Positions 32,728 to 40,255 of a stretch of 46,574 nt of DNA are shown here, in pieces. The notes beneath the pieces were generated by a model. That model did not search any database, had not been told where the DNA came from, and was given only the letters and a program-made list of their open reading frames with translations. The translations under genes were made by a program, and so were the position numbers. Position 1 is the first letter of the stretch; each line of letters opens with the position of its first letter. The stretch lies in the NCBI GenBank assembly GCA_023393815.1, contig JAEXBU010000089.1, forward strand, positions 1 to 46,574. The letters are read 5' to 3'. The stretch comes from Bacillota bacterium. Lineage in GTDB: Bacteria; Bacillota; Clostridia; Tissierellales; Peptoniphilaceae.

Positions 32728-32765
32728 GAGCGGAAATGTTCCACGTGGAACACTCCGCTCTTTTT
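32728..32765 (+). terminator. Terminator whose hairpin contains parS
   Basis: GAGCGGA (32728-32734) pairs with TCCGCTC (32754-32760), and TTTTT follows. The interior is the 16-bp parS palindrome at 32737-32752, which would extend the stem by eight pairs after small bulges. It ends the rsmG-membrane protein transcript before parA. Confidence 0.8.
32737..32752. other. parS: parS-type site 2, perfect palindrome
   Basis: TGTTCCACGTGGAACA is a perfect 16-base palindrome differing from the B. subtilis parS consensus only by a symmetric T-to-C/A-to-G change. It lies 59 bases before parA. ParB encoded downstream should bind it to start chromosome segregation. Confidence 0.88.
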
Positions 32766-32810
32766 ATTTACGGCGCGTTTTGTTACTATAGTTAGGAAGG
32801 GAGTGGCACT

Positions 32811-33581
32811 ATGACGAGAAGCATAGCCGTATTTAATCAAAAAGGCGGCGTCGGGAAAACGACGACGGTTATAAATTTAGCCGACGCTTTGGCAAACAAA
32901 GGTCGTCGGGTATTAATTTTAGATTTGGATCCACAGGGAAACGCCACCAGTGGATTGAATATAGAAAAAGACAGGGAAGAGATGATTTACGATTACCTTT
33001 TAGGTGCCGACGGAGATTTTATTGTCGATGTCAAGAAAAATTTGTCGATCATTCCCTCCGGCGCCACCTTGGCGGGAATTGAAATTGAATTTGCCCGCAA
33101 GGATCAATGGCAGACGGTATTAAAGGATCGCATGGCCGAGCTTTCGGATTACGACTACATTATTATGGATTGTCCGCCGTCTCTGGGTGTGCTGTCTATT
33201 TTAGCTCTCACTGCGGCGGATGGGATTTTGATTCCCGTACAGTGCGAATATTACGCCTTGGAAGGCTTATCCCAACTTATGGAATCTATTCAATTGGTAC
33301 GGGGCGGATTCAATCCGAATTTAACGATCGAAGGTGTCCTTTTGACTATGTACGACGGTCGTACGAATTTAAGTATGCAGGTGGTGGAAGAGGTAAAGAA
33401 TTATTTTAAGGACGCTGTTTTTTCAACGGTAATCCCGAGAAATGTTCGCTTGGCAGAGGCACCCTCTTATGGCATGAGTATTATGGATTACGATAAAAAT
33501 AGTCGCGGAGGGAAGGCCTACGCTTCCTTGGCTGATGAAGTGGAAAAGAGGAGATTCGAATGGAAAAGAAACGTGGATTAG
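32811..33581 (+). CDS. parA: Chromosome partitioning ATPase ParA/Soj
   Basis: A 256-residue deviant-Walker ATPase. The N-terminus has FNQKGGVGKTTT (Walker A with the signature Lys), then LDLDPQGNAT and MDCPPSLGVLS (Walker B region). With ParB and parS it separates origins and in many Gram-positives regulates DnaA. It begins after GGGAGTGGC; TATAGT lies 18 bases upstream without a clear -35. It overlaps parB by 22 bases. Confidence 0.96.
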   Translation: MTRSIAVFNQKGGVGKTTTVINLADALANKGRRVLILDLDPQGNATSGLNIEKDREEMIYDYLLGADGDFIVDVKKNLSIIPSGATLAGIEIEFARKDQWQTVLKDRMAELSDYDYIIMDCPPSLGVLSILALTAADGILIPVQCEYYALEGLSQLMESIQLVRGGFNPNLTIEGVLLTMYDGRTNLSMQVVEEVKNYFKDAVFSTVIPRNVRLAEAPSYGMSIMDYDKNSRGGKAYASLADEVEKRRFEWKRNVD

Positions 33582-34405
33582 GTCGCGGATTGGATAATTT
33601 CTTCGGGACCCAGGGAAGCGAGGCCAAAAAAGCTGGCGAAAACGGACCGGAAATGATGGCTGTAGATACCATTGTCGCAAATCCTCATCAACCGAGAAAG
33701 CATTTTTCTGACGAGAGAATTGACGAATTGGCCGACAGTATTTTGGCTGTGGGCGTTCTCCAACCCTTGTTAATAAAAAAAGAGGGAGGAAAGAATTTAT
33801 TAATCGCTGGGGAACGGCGTCTTCGTGCGGCAAAAAAGGCCGGGTTAAAGGAAGTACCCGTTCGCATCATCGACGTAGACGAGGAAAAGAGCGACCGTAT
33901 TTCGTTAATCGAAAATATTCAGCGGGAAGATTTAAACCCCATGGAAGAAGCAGAAGCTTACGACACGCTGAAGAAGAAGTATAAATATACGCAGGAAAAA
34001 ATTGCCGGACTCGTGGGAAAATCCCGTCCCTATATCGCCAATAGTTTGCGATTGTTAAAGCTCGAACCGGTGGTAAAGGAAATGCTTCGAAACCAAGAGC
34101 TTTCTATTAGTCAGGGAAAGCTACTTCTCTCCGTAAAAGACGGAAACGAGCAAATTCAACAGGCGAAGCGCATGGTAAAGGAAGGACAGACCATTGCCGA
34201 GACGACGGAAAAAACAAAAAAGAAGAAAAAACAGGAACACGAGGGCTATTATAGCTATTTGGAAAACAGTTTGATGGATGTTTTAGGTACGAAGACGGAG
34301 ATCAACGGCAATCACGTGAAGGGGAAAATCGTCATCGACTATTATTCCGAGGCGGATTTAATGCGCATTTGCGATTTGATTTTGGGGGAAGAAATCGATG
34401 GTTAG
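33560..34405 (+). CDS. parB: Chromosome partitioning protein ParB/Spo0J
   Basis: A 281-residue parS-binding CTPase. The N-terminus is KKRGLGRGLDNFFG. The nucleotide-binding GERRLRAAKKAG box (about residues 84-95) and ENIQREDLNPMEEAEAY follow. The helix-turn-helix is TQEKIAGLVGKSRPYIANSLRLL, split as QEKIAGLVGKSRPYIAN then SLRLL. The C-terminal dimer domain ends GEEIDG. The ATG follows AGAGGAGATTCG inside parA. Two parS-type sites lie just before parA. Confidence 0.96.
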   Translation: MEKKRGLGRGLDNFFGTQGSEAKKAGENGPEMMAVDTIVANPHQPRKHFSDERIDELADSILAVGVLQPLLIKKEGGKNLLIAGERRLRAAKKAGLKEVPVRIIDVDEEKSDRISLIENIQREDLNPMEEAEAYDTLKKKYKYTQEKIAGLVGKSRPYIANSLRLLKLEPVVKEMLRNQELSISQGKLLLSVKDGNEQIQQAKRMVKEGQTIAETTEKTKKKKKQEHEGYYSYLENSLMDVLGTKTEINGNHVKGKIVIDYYSEADLMRICDLILGEEIDG

Positions 34406-35276
34406 GGAATACAGTTATTTTGTAGCGGACGCCTACACGGAGCAATCCTTTATAGGAAATCCTTCGGGTATCATCTTAACGCAGGGAAAAATGTCCGATG
34501 AAGCCATGCAAAAAGCGGCTTGCGAATTGAAACATTCGGAAACGAGCTGCATTCAACGTCTGGATAAGGATATTTACGCTGCACGTTACTTCTCACCCGT
34601 GAGGGAAGTTGTCTTTTCCGGTCATTCGGCTCTGAGTGCTTTTTGGACTTTGGCGGAATTCGGTTATATCGACGGAAGAGAGGACGTGCACCGCGTTCTT
34701 CAGCACACCAAAGCCGGCACCTTGTACGTGGATATAGCTTTTAAAAAGAGCCAAGTGTCTTTTGTCGACGTGCAGCTACCGAAAATGAAAATGGGGGAAG
34801 AGATAAAGGCCGATGCTGCAGCCGAGGCATTTCAACTCGAAAAAGAGCAAATCGGCATCGATGCGTTGGTTCAACCGGCCGTAATTGACGGCGGCGTAAA
34901 GACCTTGGTCATTCCATTAAAGAAAAAAGCGTATCTTCAAGCCATTGAGCCGAAGCGTCGGCGCATGGAGGAACTTACAAAAGCACATGGCGTACGGGCT
35001 TTTCACCTCTTTTACTATGAGAGAGAAACTTCCACGGTCTATCAGCGCAACTTTTCTCCCTCCAAGGGCATTTGGGAAGAATCAGGTACGGGCACGGGAA
35101 GTGGTGCCATGTACGTTTATTTGCGGGAAAAAACCGGGTTCGATGGACAAAAGTTAGCTTGTATACAGGGAGTGGAGATGGGACGGGAATCCAAGATCGT
35201 CGTTCGTGAAAAAGAGAAATCCATTTACGTCGGCGGAACGGCTCGTGTTGTCATGGAAGGGATTATGCGAATATGA
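34398..35276 (+). CDS. PhzF-family isomerase
   Basis: A 292-residue protein of the PhzF/diaminopimelate-epimerase fold. Family marks: AYTEQSFIGNPSGII near the N-terminus, with the active-site Glu in the ELKHSETSCIQ region, RYFSPVREVVFSGHSALSAFW, and a second-half ESGTGTGSGAMYVYL. Members are cofactor-independent isomerases of mostly unknown substrate; phenazine synthesis is not implied. It overlaps parB by eight bases and the next gene by four, so it is expressed with the partition operon. Confidence 0.9.
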   Translation: MVREYSYFVADAYTEQSFIGNPSGIILTQGKMSDEAMQKAACELKHSETSCIQRLDKDIYAARYFSPVREVVFSGHSALSAFWTLAEFGYIDGREDVHRVLQHTKAGTLYVDIAFKKSQVSFVDVQLPKMKMGEEIKADAAAEAFQLEKEQIGIDALVQPAVIDGGVKTLVIPLKKKAYLQAIEPKRRRMEELTKAHGVRAFHLFYYERETSTVYQRNFSPSKGIWEESGTGTGSGAMYVYLREKTGFDGQKLACIQGVEMGRESKIVVREKEKSIYVGGTARVVMEGIMRI

Positions 35277-35860
35277 AGTTAATCGATATGCAGCTTAAAG
35301 ATTACATTCTAAAAGCGAGAGACAAGACGTCGGTGCCGGGCGGCGGTTCTATTGCGGCGCTTGCGGGCGCTCTCTCCGCGTCCCTTTCCATGATGGTGCT
35401 CAATCTTTCCGGCGCTGAGGATAAGACCCAAGAATACGACGAATTTTCGAAGATTTTGGAGGCCAATATCGACGAGGACAGCACTTCCTTTGACGACGTT
35501 TTAAAAGCCTTTCGCCTACCCAAAGAGACCGAAGAGGAAAAAAAGGTCCGTGCCATCGCTATAGAAGAAGGATACAAGCGGGCTATTGACGTGCCTTTAA
35601 GTACGATGGAAGCGGTTTACGGTATCGTGAAAAAATTAAAGGGCCATCAATCCTGCATCGGAAAGGAAGCCTTAAGCGATTTGTATATGGTTGCGGATCT
35701 CGCTCTTTGTGCCTTTCATGGGGCGAAACATACGGCGGAAATAAACATAGATGCGATAAAAGACGAGGCCGCCAAGGCCGTTTACAGGGAAAAGATTCGT
35801 GTATTAGCTAAAAAAATGTACGGAGATTGCGAAACCCTGTCGGAGTGTTCCGGCCCATGA
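35273..35860 (+). CDS. Cyclodeaminase/cyclohydrolase-family protein (FchA-like)
   Basis: A 195-residue helical protein with the family signature SVPGGGSIAALAGALSASL (about residues 20-38). It resembles formiminotetrahydrofolate cyclodeaminase and methenyltetrahydrofolate cyclohydrolase (FchA), which serve one-carbon and histidine/purine degradation. No formiminotransferase or folate ligase gene is nearby, so which reaction it performs is not clear. It is coupled by four-base overlaps to both the PhzF-like gene and the lipid-kinase gene. Confidence 0.88.
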   Translation: MKLIDMQLKDYILKARDKTSVPGGGSIAALAGALSASLSMMVLNLSGAEDKTQEYDEFSKILEANIDEDSTSFDDVLKAFRLPKETEEEKKVRAIAIEEGYKRAIDVPLSTMEAVYGIVKKLKGHQSCIGKEALSDLYMVADLALCAFHGAKHTAEINIDAIKDEAAKAVYREKIRVLAKKMYGDCETLSECSGP

Positions 35861-36726
35861 AGAGTTTGTTCGTCTTTAATCCCGGACTAAAAGAAAAAAA
35901 TAGAAAGAAAATTTTATGGGCGGCATCCCAATGTTTCGAAGAGGGAAGCTATGACGTTTGTCTCGGAACGATTCACGATTACAGCGCCGCGGATCTGGCT
36001 TTTTACGATCATTTTATTGCCGTAGGCGGCGACGGCACCGTCTTCGCCACGGTGAATGCCATGATGAAAACTGCGGCGAGAAAGCTCACCCTGATTCCCG
36101 CAGGCAGCGGAAACGACTTTGCCCGAACCTTAGGTTTAAGCGACGATGCCCTTGCGATATTAAAAATTGCCAGAGACGGACTGCCCCGCCCCATGGATCT
36201 GGCTCGGTGGAACAATTGGTATTTTTTAAACATTGCCTCCGTAGGTTTCGATGCCGATGTGAACGCCAATAACAGCGGAAGATTAAAGGCCCTCGGTAGG
36301 ATCAGCTATAGCCTTCACGTCATGAAGACTTTCTTCACCTACAGGCCCCGCCGCATAAAAAAAGAGGGTCTGCATCAGACGGCGTGGACTCTCTTTACGA
36401 TCGGAAACGGCGGTTACTACGGAGGCGGATTTCCCATATTCCCGAAAGCCAGTCCGTTTTCCGGCGAATTGCTCTTTTTCGGTGCGGGAAAGAGCCGATT
36501 GAAATACATTGTACCCTTTCTTCTTTGTTTGTTTTTGGGAAAAGACGAATGGTGGAAGAAAGATATGGTAAGAGAAAAAACAAAAACGATGGATTTTATC
36601 TTGCTTCAAGAGGCCAATGTAAACTTGGACGGCGAGAATTTTCGGCAAAAAGGGCCGGTGCACGTGGAAGTGTTGCCGGAAGAAATTCTCTATTGCGGTC
36701 CCGTGTACCGATCATTTGCCGAGTGA
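35857..36726 (+). CDS. Diacylglycerol-kinase-type lipid kinase (YegS/BmrU/DgkB)
   Basis: A 289-residue soluble lipid kinase. The nucleotide-binding GGDGTVFATVNAMM (about residues 56-69) and PAGSGNDFARTLGL (about 80-93) are diagnostic of the DAGK catalytic domain; the C-terminal beta domain includes NIASVGFDADVN. Members phosphorylate diacylglycerol, sphingoid bases or undecaprenol; DgkB-type recycling of diacylglycerol from teichoic acid synthesis is one possibility. The ATG overlaps the upstream stop (ATGA); an earlier in-frame TTG is rejected. Last gene of the parAB transcript. Confidence 0.9.
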   Translation: MKSLFVFNPGLKEKNRKKILWAASQCFEEGSYDVCLGTIHDYSAADLAFYDHFIAVGGDGTVFATVNAMMKTAARKLTLIPAGSGNDFARTLGLSDDALAILKIARDGLPRPMDLARWNNWYFLNIASVGFDADVNANNSGRLKALGRISYSLHVMKTFFTYRPRRIKKEGLHQTAWTLFTIGNGGYYGGGFPIFPKASPFSGELLFFGAGKSRLKYIVPFLLCLFLGKDEWWKKDMVREKTKTMDFILLQEANVNLDGENFRQKGPVHVEVLPEEILYCGPVYRSFAE

Positions 36727-36758
36727 GAAAGCGCGGAGGCTACGAGGCCGTGCGCCGC

Positions 36759-36792
36759 AAAAAAAAGCCCTATTCCTGTGAAATAGGGCTTT
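36759..36792 (-). terminator. Terminator for nuclease gene
   Basis: AAAGCCCTATT and AATAGGGCTTT form an 11-bp stem around a 7-base loop. On the minus strand eight Ts follow. It may also slow transcription from the parAB side, though the plus-strand T-run is short. Confidence 0.82.
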
Positions 36793-36818
36793 AGGCTCAG
36801 ACGTTGGTGAAGACGGAA

Positions 36819-37499
36819 TTAGCGGCTAAAGGTGCGCTCGTACCCGGCGCGTTCCGCCGCTATGGCATTTTTAAAGAGAACCGTGTTTTTTGGGGAAAGT
36901 TTGTCATATTGTTTGTCGCCGGGCAAGTGGTAAATCTTGCTTTTCTTATTTCCCTTGGCCGGTCCTTCTTTTCCCTCCACGGCCCACAGGCCGCGAAGGT
37001 GATCCATAGCGAGAGCCTCCCCTTCGCGGAGCATAGATTGGTACTTAGTGTTGGGGTTGTAAGCTCGTTCTCTGGCGTAGCCCGCGGCTACCAATTGGTA
37101 GTTAAAGAGGATATCTTCCTTAGGTTTGTTCGCTTTCGCGGGATCCTCCGTCCAGAGATAGGCCAGAGTACGGCCGTAACGGTCCTCTCTTTCCTCGTCG
37201 TATTCTAAGTAGACGGTCTTTCCCGTAAGGGCTTTTTTCGTGAAGTTTGACGCCTCCTTTCCCCAAGGTTCCACGCGACCGCGGGGTTTTACCGTCTCCG
37301 GCGTATCCACACCGATCAGTCGTAGGCGCCTGTCGTCGTCGAGAATTACCGTGTCTCCGTCCACCACACGCTTCACCGTGACGCCCGCCGTGGGGTCCGA
37401 AGAACGGTTCAGGGTCTTGGTTCCTTGAAAAGCCGCGGCCAACGCGAGAAAAATAACTAAAAATGTCCGTAAATGTTTATTGAAGTGTTTCATATCCAT
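36819..37499 (-). CDS. Exported thermonuclease-family protein
   Basis: A 226-residue staphylococcal-nuclease-type protein. An N-terminal hydrophobic signal or anchor (HLRTFLVIFLALAAAFQG) precedes the SNase domain. VKRVVDGDTVIL and RLRLIGVDTPETVKPRG hold the Ca-binding Asp and the catalytic Arg and Glu, and REDRYGRTLAYLW the second catalytic Arg. A C-terminal segment KSKIYHLPGDKQYDKL plus AIAAERAGYERT resembles the small domain often appended to secreted nucleases. The start is ATG 37499 or the ATG two codons later (37493). Neither has a good ribosome site, and TATACT touches the first. It probably degrades external DNA or RNA. Confidence 0.88.
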   Translation of the reverse strand: MDMKHFNKHLRTFLVIFLALAAAFQGTKTLNRSSDPTAGVTVKRVVDGDTVILDDDRRLRLIGVDTPETVKPRGRVEPWGKEASNFTKKALTGKTVYLEYDEEREDRYGRTLAYLWTEDPAKANKPKEDILFNYQLVAAGYARERAYNPNTKYQSMLREGEALAMDHLRGLWAVEGKEGPAKGNKKSKIYHLPGDKQYDKLSPKNTVLFKNAIAAERAGYERTFSR

Positions 37500-37523
37500 A
37501 GTATAGCAGAAAGAAGGAGAGCC

Positions 37524-37877
37524 ATGGCCATTCAAATTTTTGGCACGAAAAAGTCCAACGACACGAAAAAAGCGCAACGGTTTTTTAAAGAACGGGGAAT
37601 TAAATTTCAATTTATTAATTTAAATGAAGTAGAAATGAGTTGGGGCGAGTTCGATTCTATTACGGCTTCCATCGGCGGTTTGGACGCGTGGATCGACGAA
37701 AATTCCAAAGATAAAGAGGGACTGGCCTACGTCAAGTACGCCACGGACGAAAGCAAGGAAGCCTATATTATCGATCATCCGAGTATTATGAAACTGCCCG
37801 TAGTTCGAAGCAAAAAGCGAGCGGTGTCGGGCTATGCGCCGGAGGTTTGGAAAAAATGGGCGGAGGAGGAAAAATAA
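37524..37877 (+). CDS. ArsC/Spx-family protein (YffB-like)
   Basis: A 117-residue thioredoxin-fold protein of the ArsC/Spx superfamily: AIQIFGTKKSNDTKKAQRFF at the start, then ERGIKFQFINLNE and a late IMKLPVVRSKK strand. The usual Cys of ArsC/Spx (C-x-x-C/S) is absent in the first loop (GTKKSNDT), so it is neither an arsenate reductase nor redox-sensing Spx in the classical sense. It resembles YffB/YusI-type members of unknown role. It follows AAGGAG and is divergent from the nuclease gene with 24 bases between starts. Confidence 0.85.
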   Translation: MAIQIFGTKKSNDTKKAQRFFKERGIKFQFINLNEVEMSWGEFDSITASIGGLDAWIDENSKDKEGLAYVKYATDESKEAYIIDHPSIMKLPVVRSKKRAVSGYAPEVWKKWAEEEK

Positions 37878-37880
37878 AAA

Positions 37881-37909
37881 ACGACGCTTTTTGAAAGCGT
37901 CGTTTTTTA
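37881..37909. terminator. Bidirectional terminator between ArsC-like and yoaK genes
   Basis: ACGACGCTTT and AAAGCGTCGT form a 10-bp stem with a TTG loop, flanked by A-run on the left and TTTTTT on the right. It serves the two converging genes. Confidence 0.9.
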
Positions 37910-37925
37910 AATGAATGTTGAAAAA

Positions 37926-38600
37926 TCACTCGGTACGGATGGCGGGGTCCATGTACAGAATAAAAAAGGAGATGCACAAAAACGCCGCGGACAGCCAGAT
38001 GGTCTTTAGGCCCAAGAGAGAAAAGAACAAACTGCCGATAAAGGCGCCGAGGAAAAAGACGCAGACGATATAGATCACCGTTCGACTTGCATCTCGGTGG
38101 TTCTTATTTTTTGTGTGGTGATAGCCTGCCAGGTTGTGCATGATCGTGCGCACGTTGCCTACGCACATGGTAGTGGCGGCGTTAATGTCGGCGAATTTTT
38201 GAAAGGTGTTTACCTGCATACCGCAGGAGAAGGCCATCAGGCCGTTGGCGAGAGGATCCAGCTTTGCGGAAAGAAAGCCCACGGCGACGAGAATAACAAT
38301 TTCCGCGGCGAGAATTCGCTGTTTGTAGTGCAGGCCCAAGCGCTTTTTTTCGGAAAAGAGGATGCGTCCGGATACGTAGACGCCGAGAGCGAAAGCGGCG
38401 ATCTGTACGAAATAGCGGAGCATGGAGGAAAAATCGCCGTCGGCCAGGTGAAAGGCCATAAGCACCACATTTCCCGTGAGGGCGTTTACGAAGACGTGGC
38501 CTCGAAGAACGTAAGAATAACCGTCCTGCAATCCGCCAGCCAAAGTGAGAAAGGTAGCAAAAAGCAGGGATTCGGACCAACGTTTATTTTGTATGTTCAT
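37926..38600 (-). CDS. YoaK/DUF1275-family membrane protein
   Basis: A 224-residue membrane protein with about six helices. It has the DUF1275 opening FLTLAGGLQDGYSYVLRG followed by VFVNALTGNVVLMAF, and the mid part LMAFSCGMQVNTFQKF with AATTMCVGNVRTI. The function of this family is not established; small-molecule transport has been proposed. It overlaps the NUDIX gene by 17 bases and is the last gene of the mutY operon. Confidence 0.9.
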   Translation of the reverse strand: MNIQNKRWSESLLFATFLTLAGGLQDGYSYVLRGHVFVNALTGNVVLMAFHLADGDFSSMLRYFVQIAAFALGVYVSGRILFSEKKRLGLHYKQRILAAEIVILVAVGFLSAKLDPLANGLMAFSCGMQVNTFQKFADINAATTMCVGNVRTIMHNLAGYHHTKNKNHRDASRTVIYIVCVFFLGAFIGSLFFSLLGLKTIWLSAAFLCISFFILYMDPAIRTE

Positions 38601-39126
38601 GTTTCATCCGTCCGATCAAGTCTTTATAAATAGGTAACATATGGTCTTCCGAGACAAAAGTATCCAGTTCCCGCACGGGTACCCACAGGCGATTTTCATT
38701 GACATCCAGCAAGGTATCGTCTTCGTGGCCTATAAAGCCGTAGCAGAAATTAATGTGGAAGTGGCTGTCTACGGCCTCGCCCTTTCGAACGTGAGCCTTT
38801 ACGGACATAAGTTCCATGGCCAGAGGGGCTTTCGCCAGAGGTTTGACGTAGAGAATCCCCGTTTCCTCGTACAGCTCCCGAAGAGCCGAGTAAAACAACT
38901 CTTCGCCCTCTTCCACGTGGCCTCCGGGCCAGGAAAAGGACTTGTAGATCGGGTGGTAGACCATTAAGAGCTTGTCCGTATCGAAATCCATTACCATGGA
39001 CGAAGTAGTGTAGTGGTAGGGTGCGGCGCGGTCCGTAGCGATCAGCGCGGGATCCAGTCGGAGTAAGTGCGATCTGTCCTCCGCTTCCTGGTCATTTTTC
39101 GGCGCGTAATCTTTAATCCAATGCAT
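38584..39126 (-). CDS. NUDIX hydrolase
   Basis: A 180-residue protein with a complete Nudix box: GGHVEEGEELFYSALRELYE followed by ETGI (about residues 67-90), giving the Mg-binding REx2EE. The N-terminal stretch (about 1-50) is longer than in MutT and does not look like 8-oxo-dGTPase. It follows mutY with a 14-base overlap, so a sanitation role beside MutY is tempting, but the substrate cannot be read from the sequence. Confidence 0.93.
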   Translation of the reverse strand: MHWIKDYAPKNDQEAEDRSHLLRLDPALIATDRAAPYHYTTSSMVMDFDTDKLLMVYHPIYKSFSWPGGHVEEGEELFYSALRELYEETGILYVKPLAKAPLAMELMSVKAHVRKGEAVDSHFHINFCYGFIGHEDDTLLDVNENRLWVPVRELDTFVSEDHMLPIYKDLIGRMKHEHTK

Positions 39127-40141
39127 AAATCACCTCCAGTGCCGGCTGAAAGGCCGACGGTACGGCGTAGATTTCTTTGAGTTCTTTCGGTGCCGCCCAC
39201 GTGCGCACATCTTCTCCGGAAAAGGCGGCCGCGATCCGTCCGTAATAGACGCGGACATTCCAAATCTTGTGGCTGAAAACGTGGCGGTAGTCGGTTTTTA
39301 TCTCTACGCAGTGCACCATCAGGTTCTCCTCCGCCAAGTGCTTCAGAATGTCTTCCTCCTTGACATGGCCCCGGATCATGGGAAAGCCCCACATGGAGGA
39401 TAAGAGCCCCTCCCTCCGCTTTTCGATTAAAAAACGACCTTCCAGATCCAATAAAAGAACCGTGTAGTCTTCTTCCTGTTGCTTTTTTTTCGGACGTTTC
39501 TTCGGATAGTCGTCGACGCGGCCTCGGGTGTGTGCGTCGCAGGACGACAGAAGGGGACAGGCTTCGCAGCGAGGAGAGGAGGGCGTACATATTTTATTGC
39601 CCAGATCCATCATGGCCTGGTTAAAGTCCCCGGGCCGATCTGCGGAAATATCCCTGTTCGCCAGTTCAACAATTCGCCGTTTTCCCGCCGCCTTATCGAT
39701 GGCATCGTCTATGGAGTAAAGGCGGCTGTAGATACGCAGGAGATTGCCGTCCACCGCCGCCACAGGCTCCCCGTAGGCGATGGAGGCGATGGCCGCCGCC
39801 GTGTAGTCGCCGATTCCCGGAAGAGCCTTTAGACTCGAAAAATCCCGAGGCATACCTTCGCGGCTTACGATTTGCGCCGCCTGCTTTAAATGCTTCGCCC
39901 GGCGATAATACCCCAGCCCCTGCCAATGCTTTAAAAGGGCGTCTTCCGTCGCCTGAGCCAATGTCTCCGGCGTGGGGAAAGATTCCATAAAGCGCTCGTA
40001 ATAGGGAATAACTGCATTGGTCCGGGTTTGCTGAAGCATAATTTCCGATACCCAAATGGCGTAGGGATCCGTCGTCATTCGCCAAGGCAGTCCGCGATCC
40101 GTCGGTTTATACCAATTTAAAATTTTTCTCGCAATACACAT
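39113..40141 (-). CDS. mutY: A/G-specific adenine glycosylase MutY
   Basis: A 342-residue base-excision repair enzyme that removes A paired with 8-oxoG. The catalytic part has WVSEIMLQQTR and the helix-hairpin-helix ALPGIGDYTAAAIASIAYG, with catalytic Asp in AVDGNLLRI. The 4Fe-4S ligands are C-x6-C-x2-C-x5-C in CTPSSPRCEACPLLSSC. The C-terminal domain is the Nudix-like 8-oxoG-recognition domain. The frame is open 26 codons further, but ATG 40141 gives the family start. TATAAT lies only six bases before it, so translation may be nearly leaderless. Confidence 0.95.
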   Translation of the reverse strand: MCIARKILNWYKPTDRGLPWRMTTDPYAIWVSEIMLQQTRTNAVIPYYERFMESFPTPETLAQATEDALLKHWQGLGYYRRAKHLKQAAQIVSREGMPRDFSSLKALPGIGDYTAAAIASIAYGEPVAAVDGNLLRIYSRLYSIDDAIDKAAGKRRIVELANRDISADRPGDFNQAMMDLGNKICTPSSPRCEACPLLSSCDAHTRGRVDDYPKKRPKKKQQEEDYTVLLLDLEGRFLIEKRREGLLSSMWGFPMIRGHVKEEDILKHLAEENLMVHCVEIKTDYRHVFSHKIWNVRVYYGRIAAAFSGEDVRTWAAPKELKEIYAVPSAFQPALEVIYALD

Positions 40142-40147
40142 GAGCCT

Positions 40148-40175
40148 ATTATAACAAAAAGGGCGAAAAGGTCTA
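40148..40175 (-). promoter_or_regulatory. Promoter of mutY, very short leader
   Basis: On the minus strand TAGACC and TATAAT are 16 bases apart. The -10 ends six bases before the ATG, so transcription would begin at or next to the start codon. Confidence 0.6.
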
Positions 40176-40177
40176 TA

Positions 40178-40206
40178 TTGACGGGATTTCGCAAGCGTGT
40201 TATAGT
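40178..40206 (+). promoter_or_regulatory. Promoter of suf operon
   Basis: TTGACG at 40178-40183 and TATAGT at 40201-40206 are 17 bases apart, 49 bases before sufC. It stands back to back with the mutY promoter. I see no clear IscR- or RirA-type site in the leader. Confidence 0.75.
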
Positions 40207-40255
40207 TAAACCATATCATACAGAATCAATAGGATATGGGAGGATGTTTCAATAG

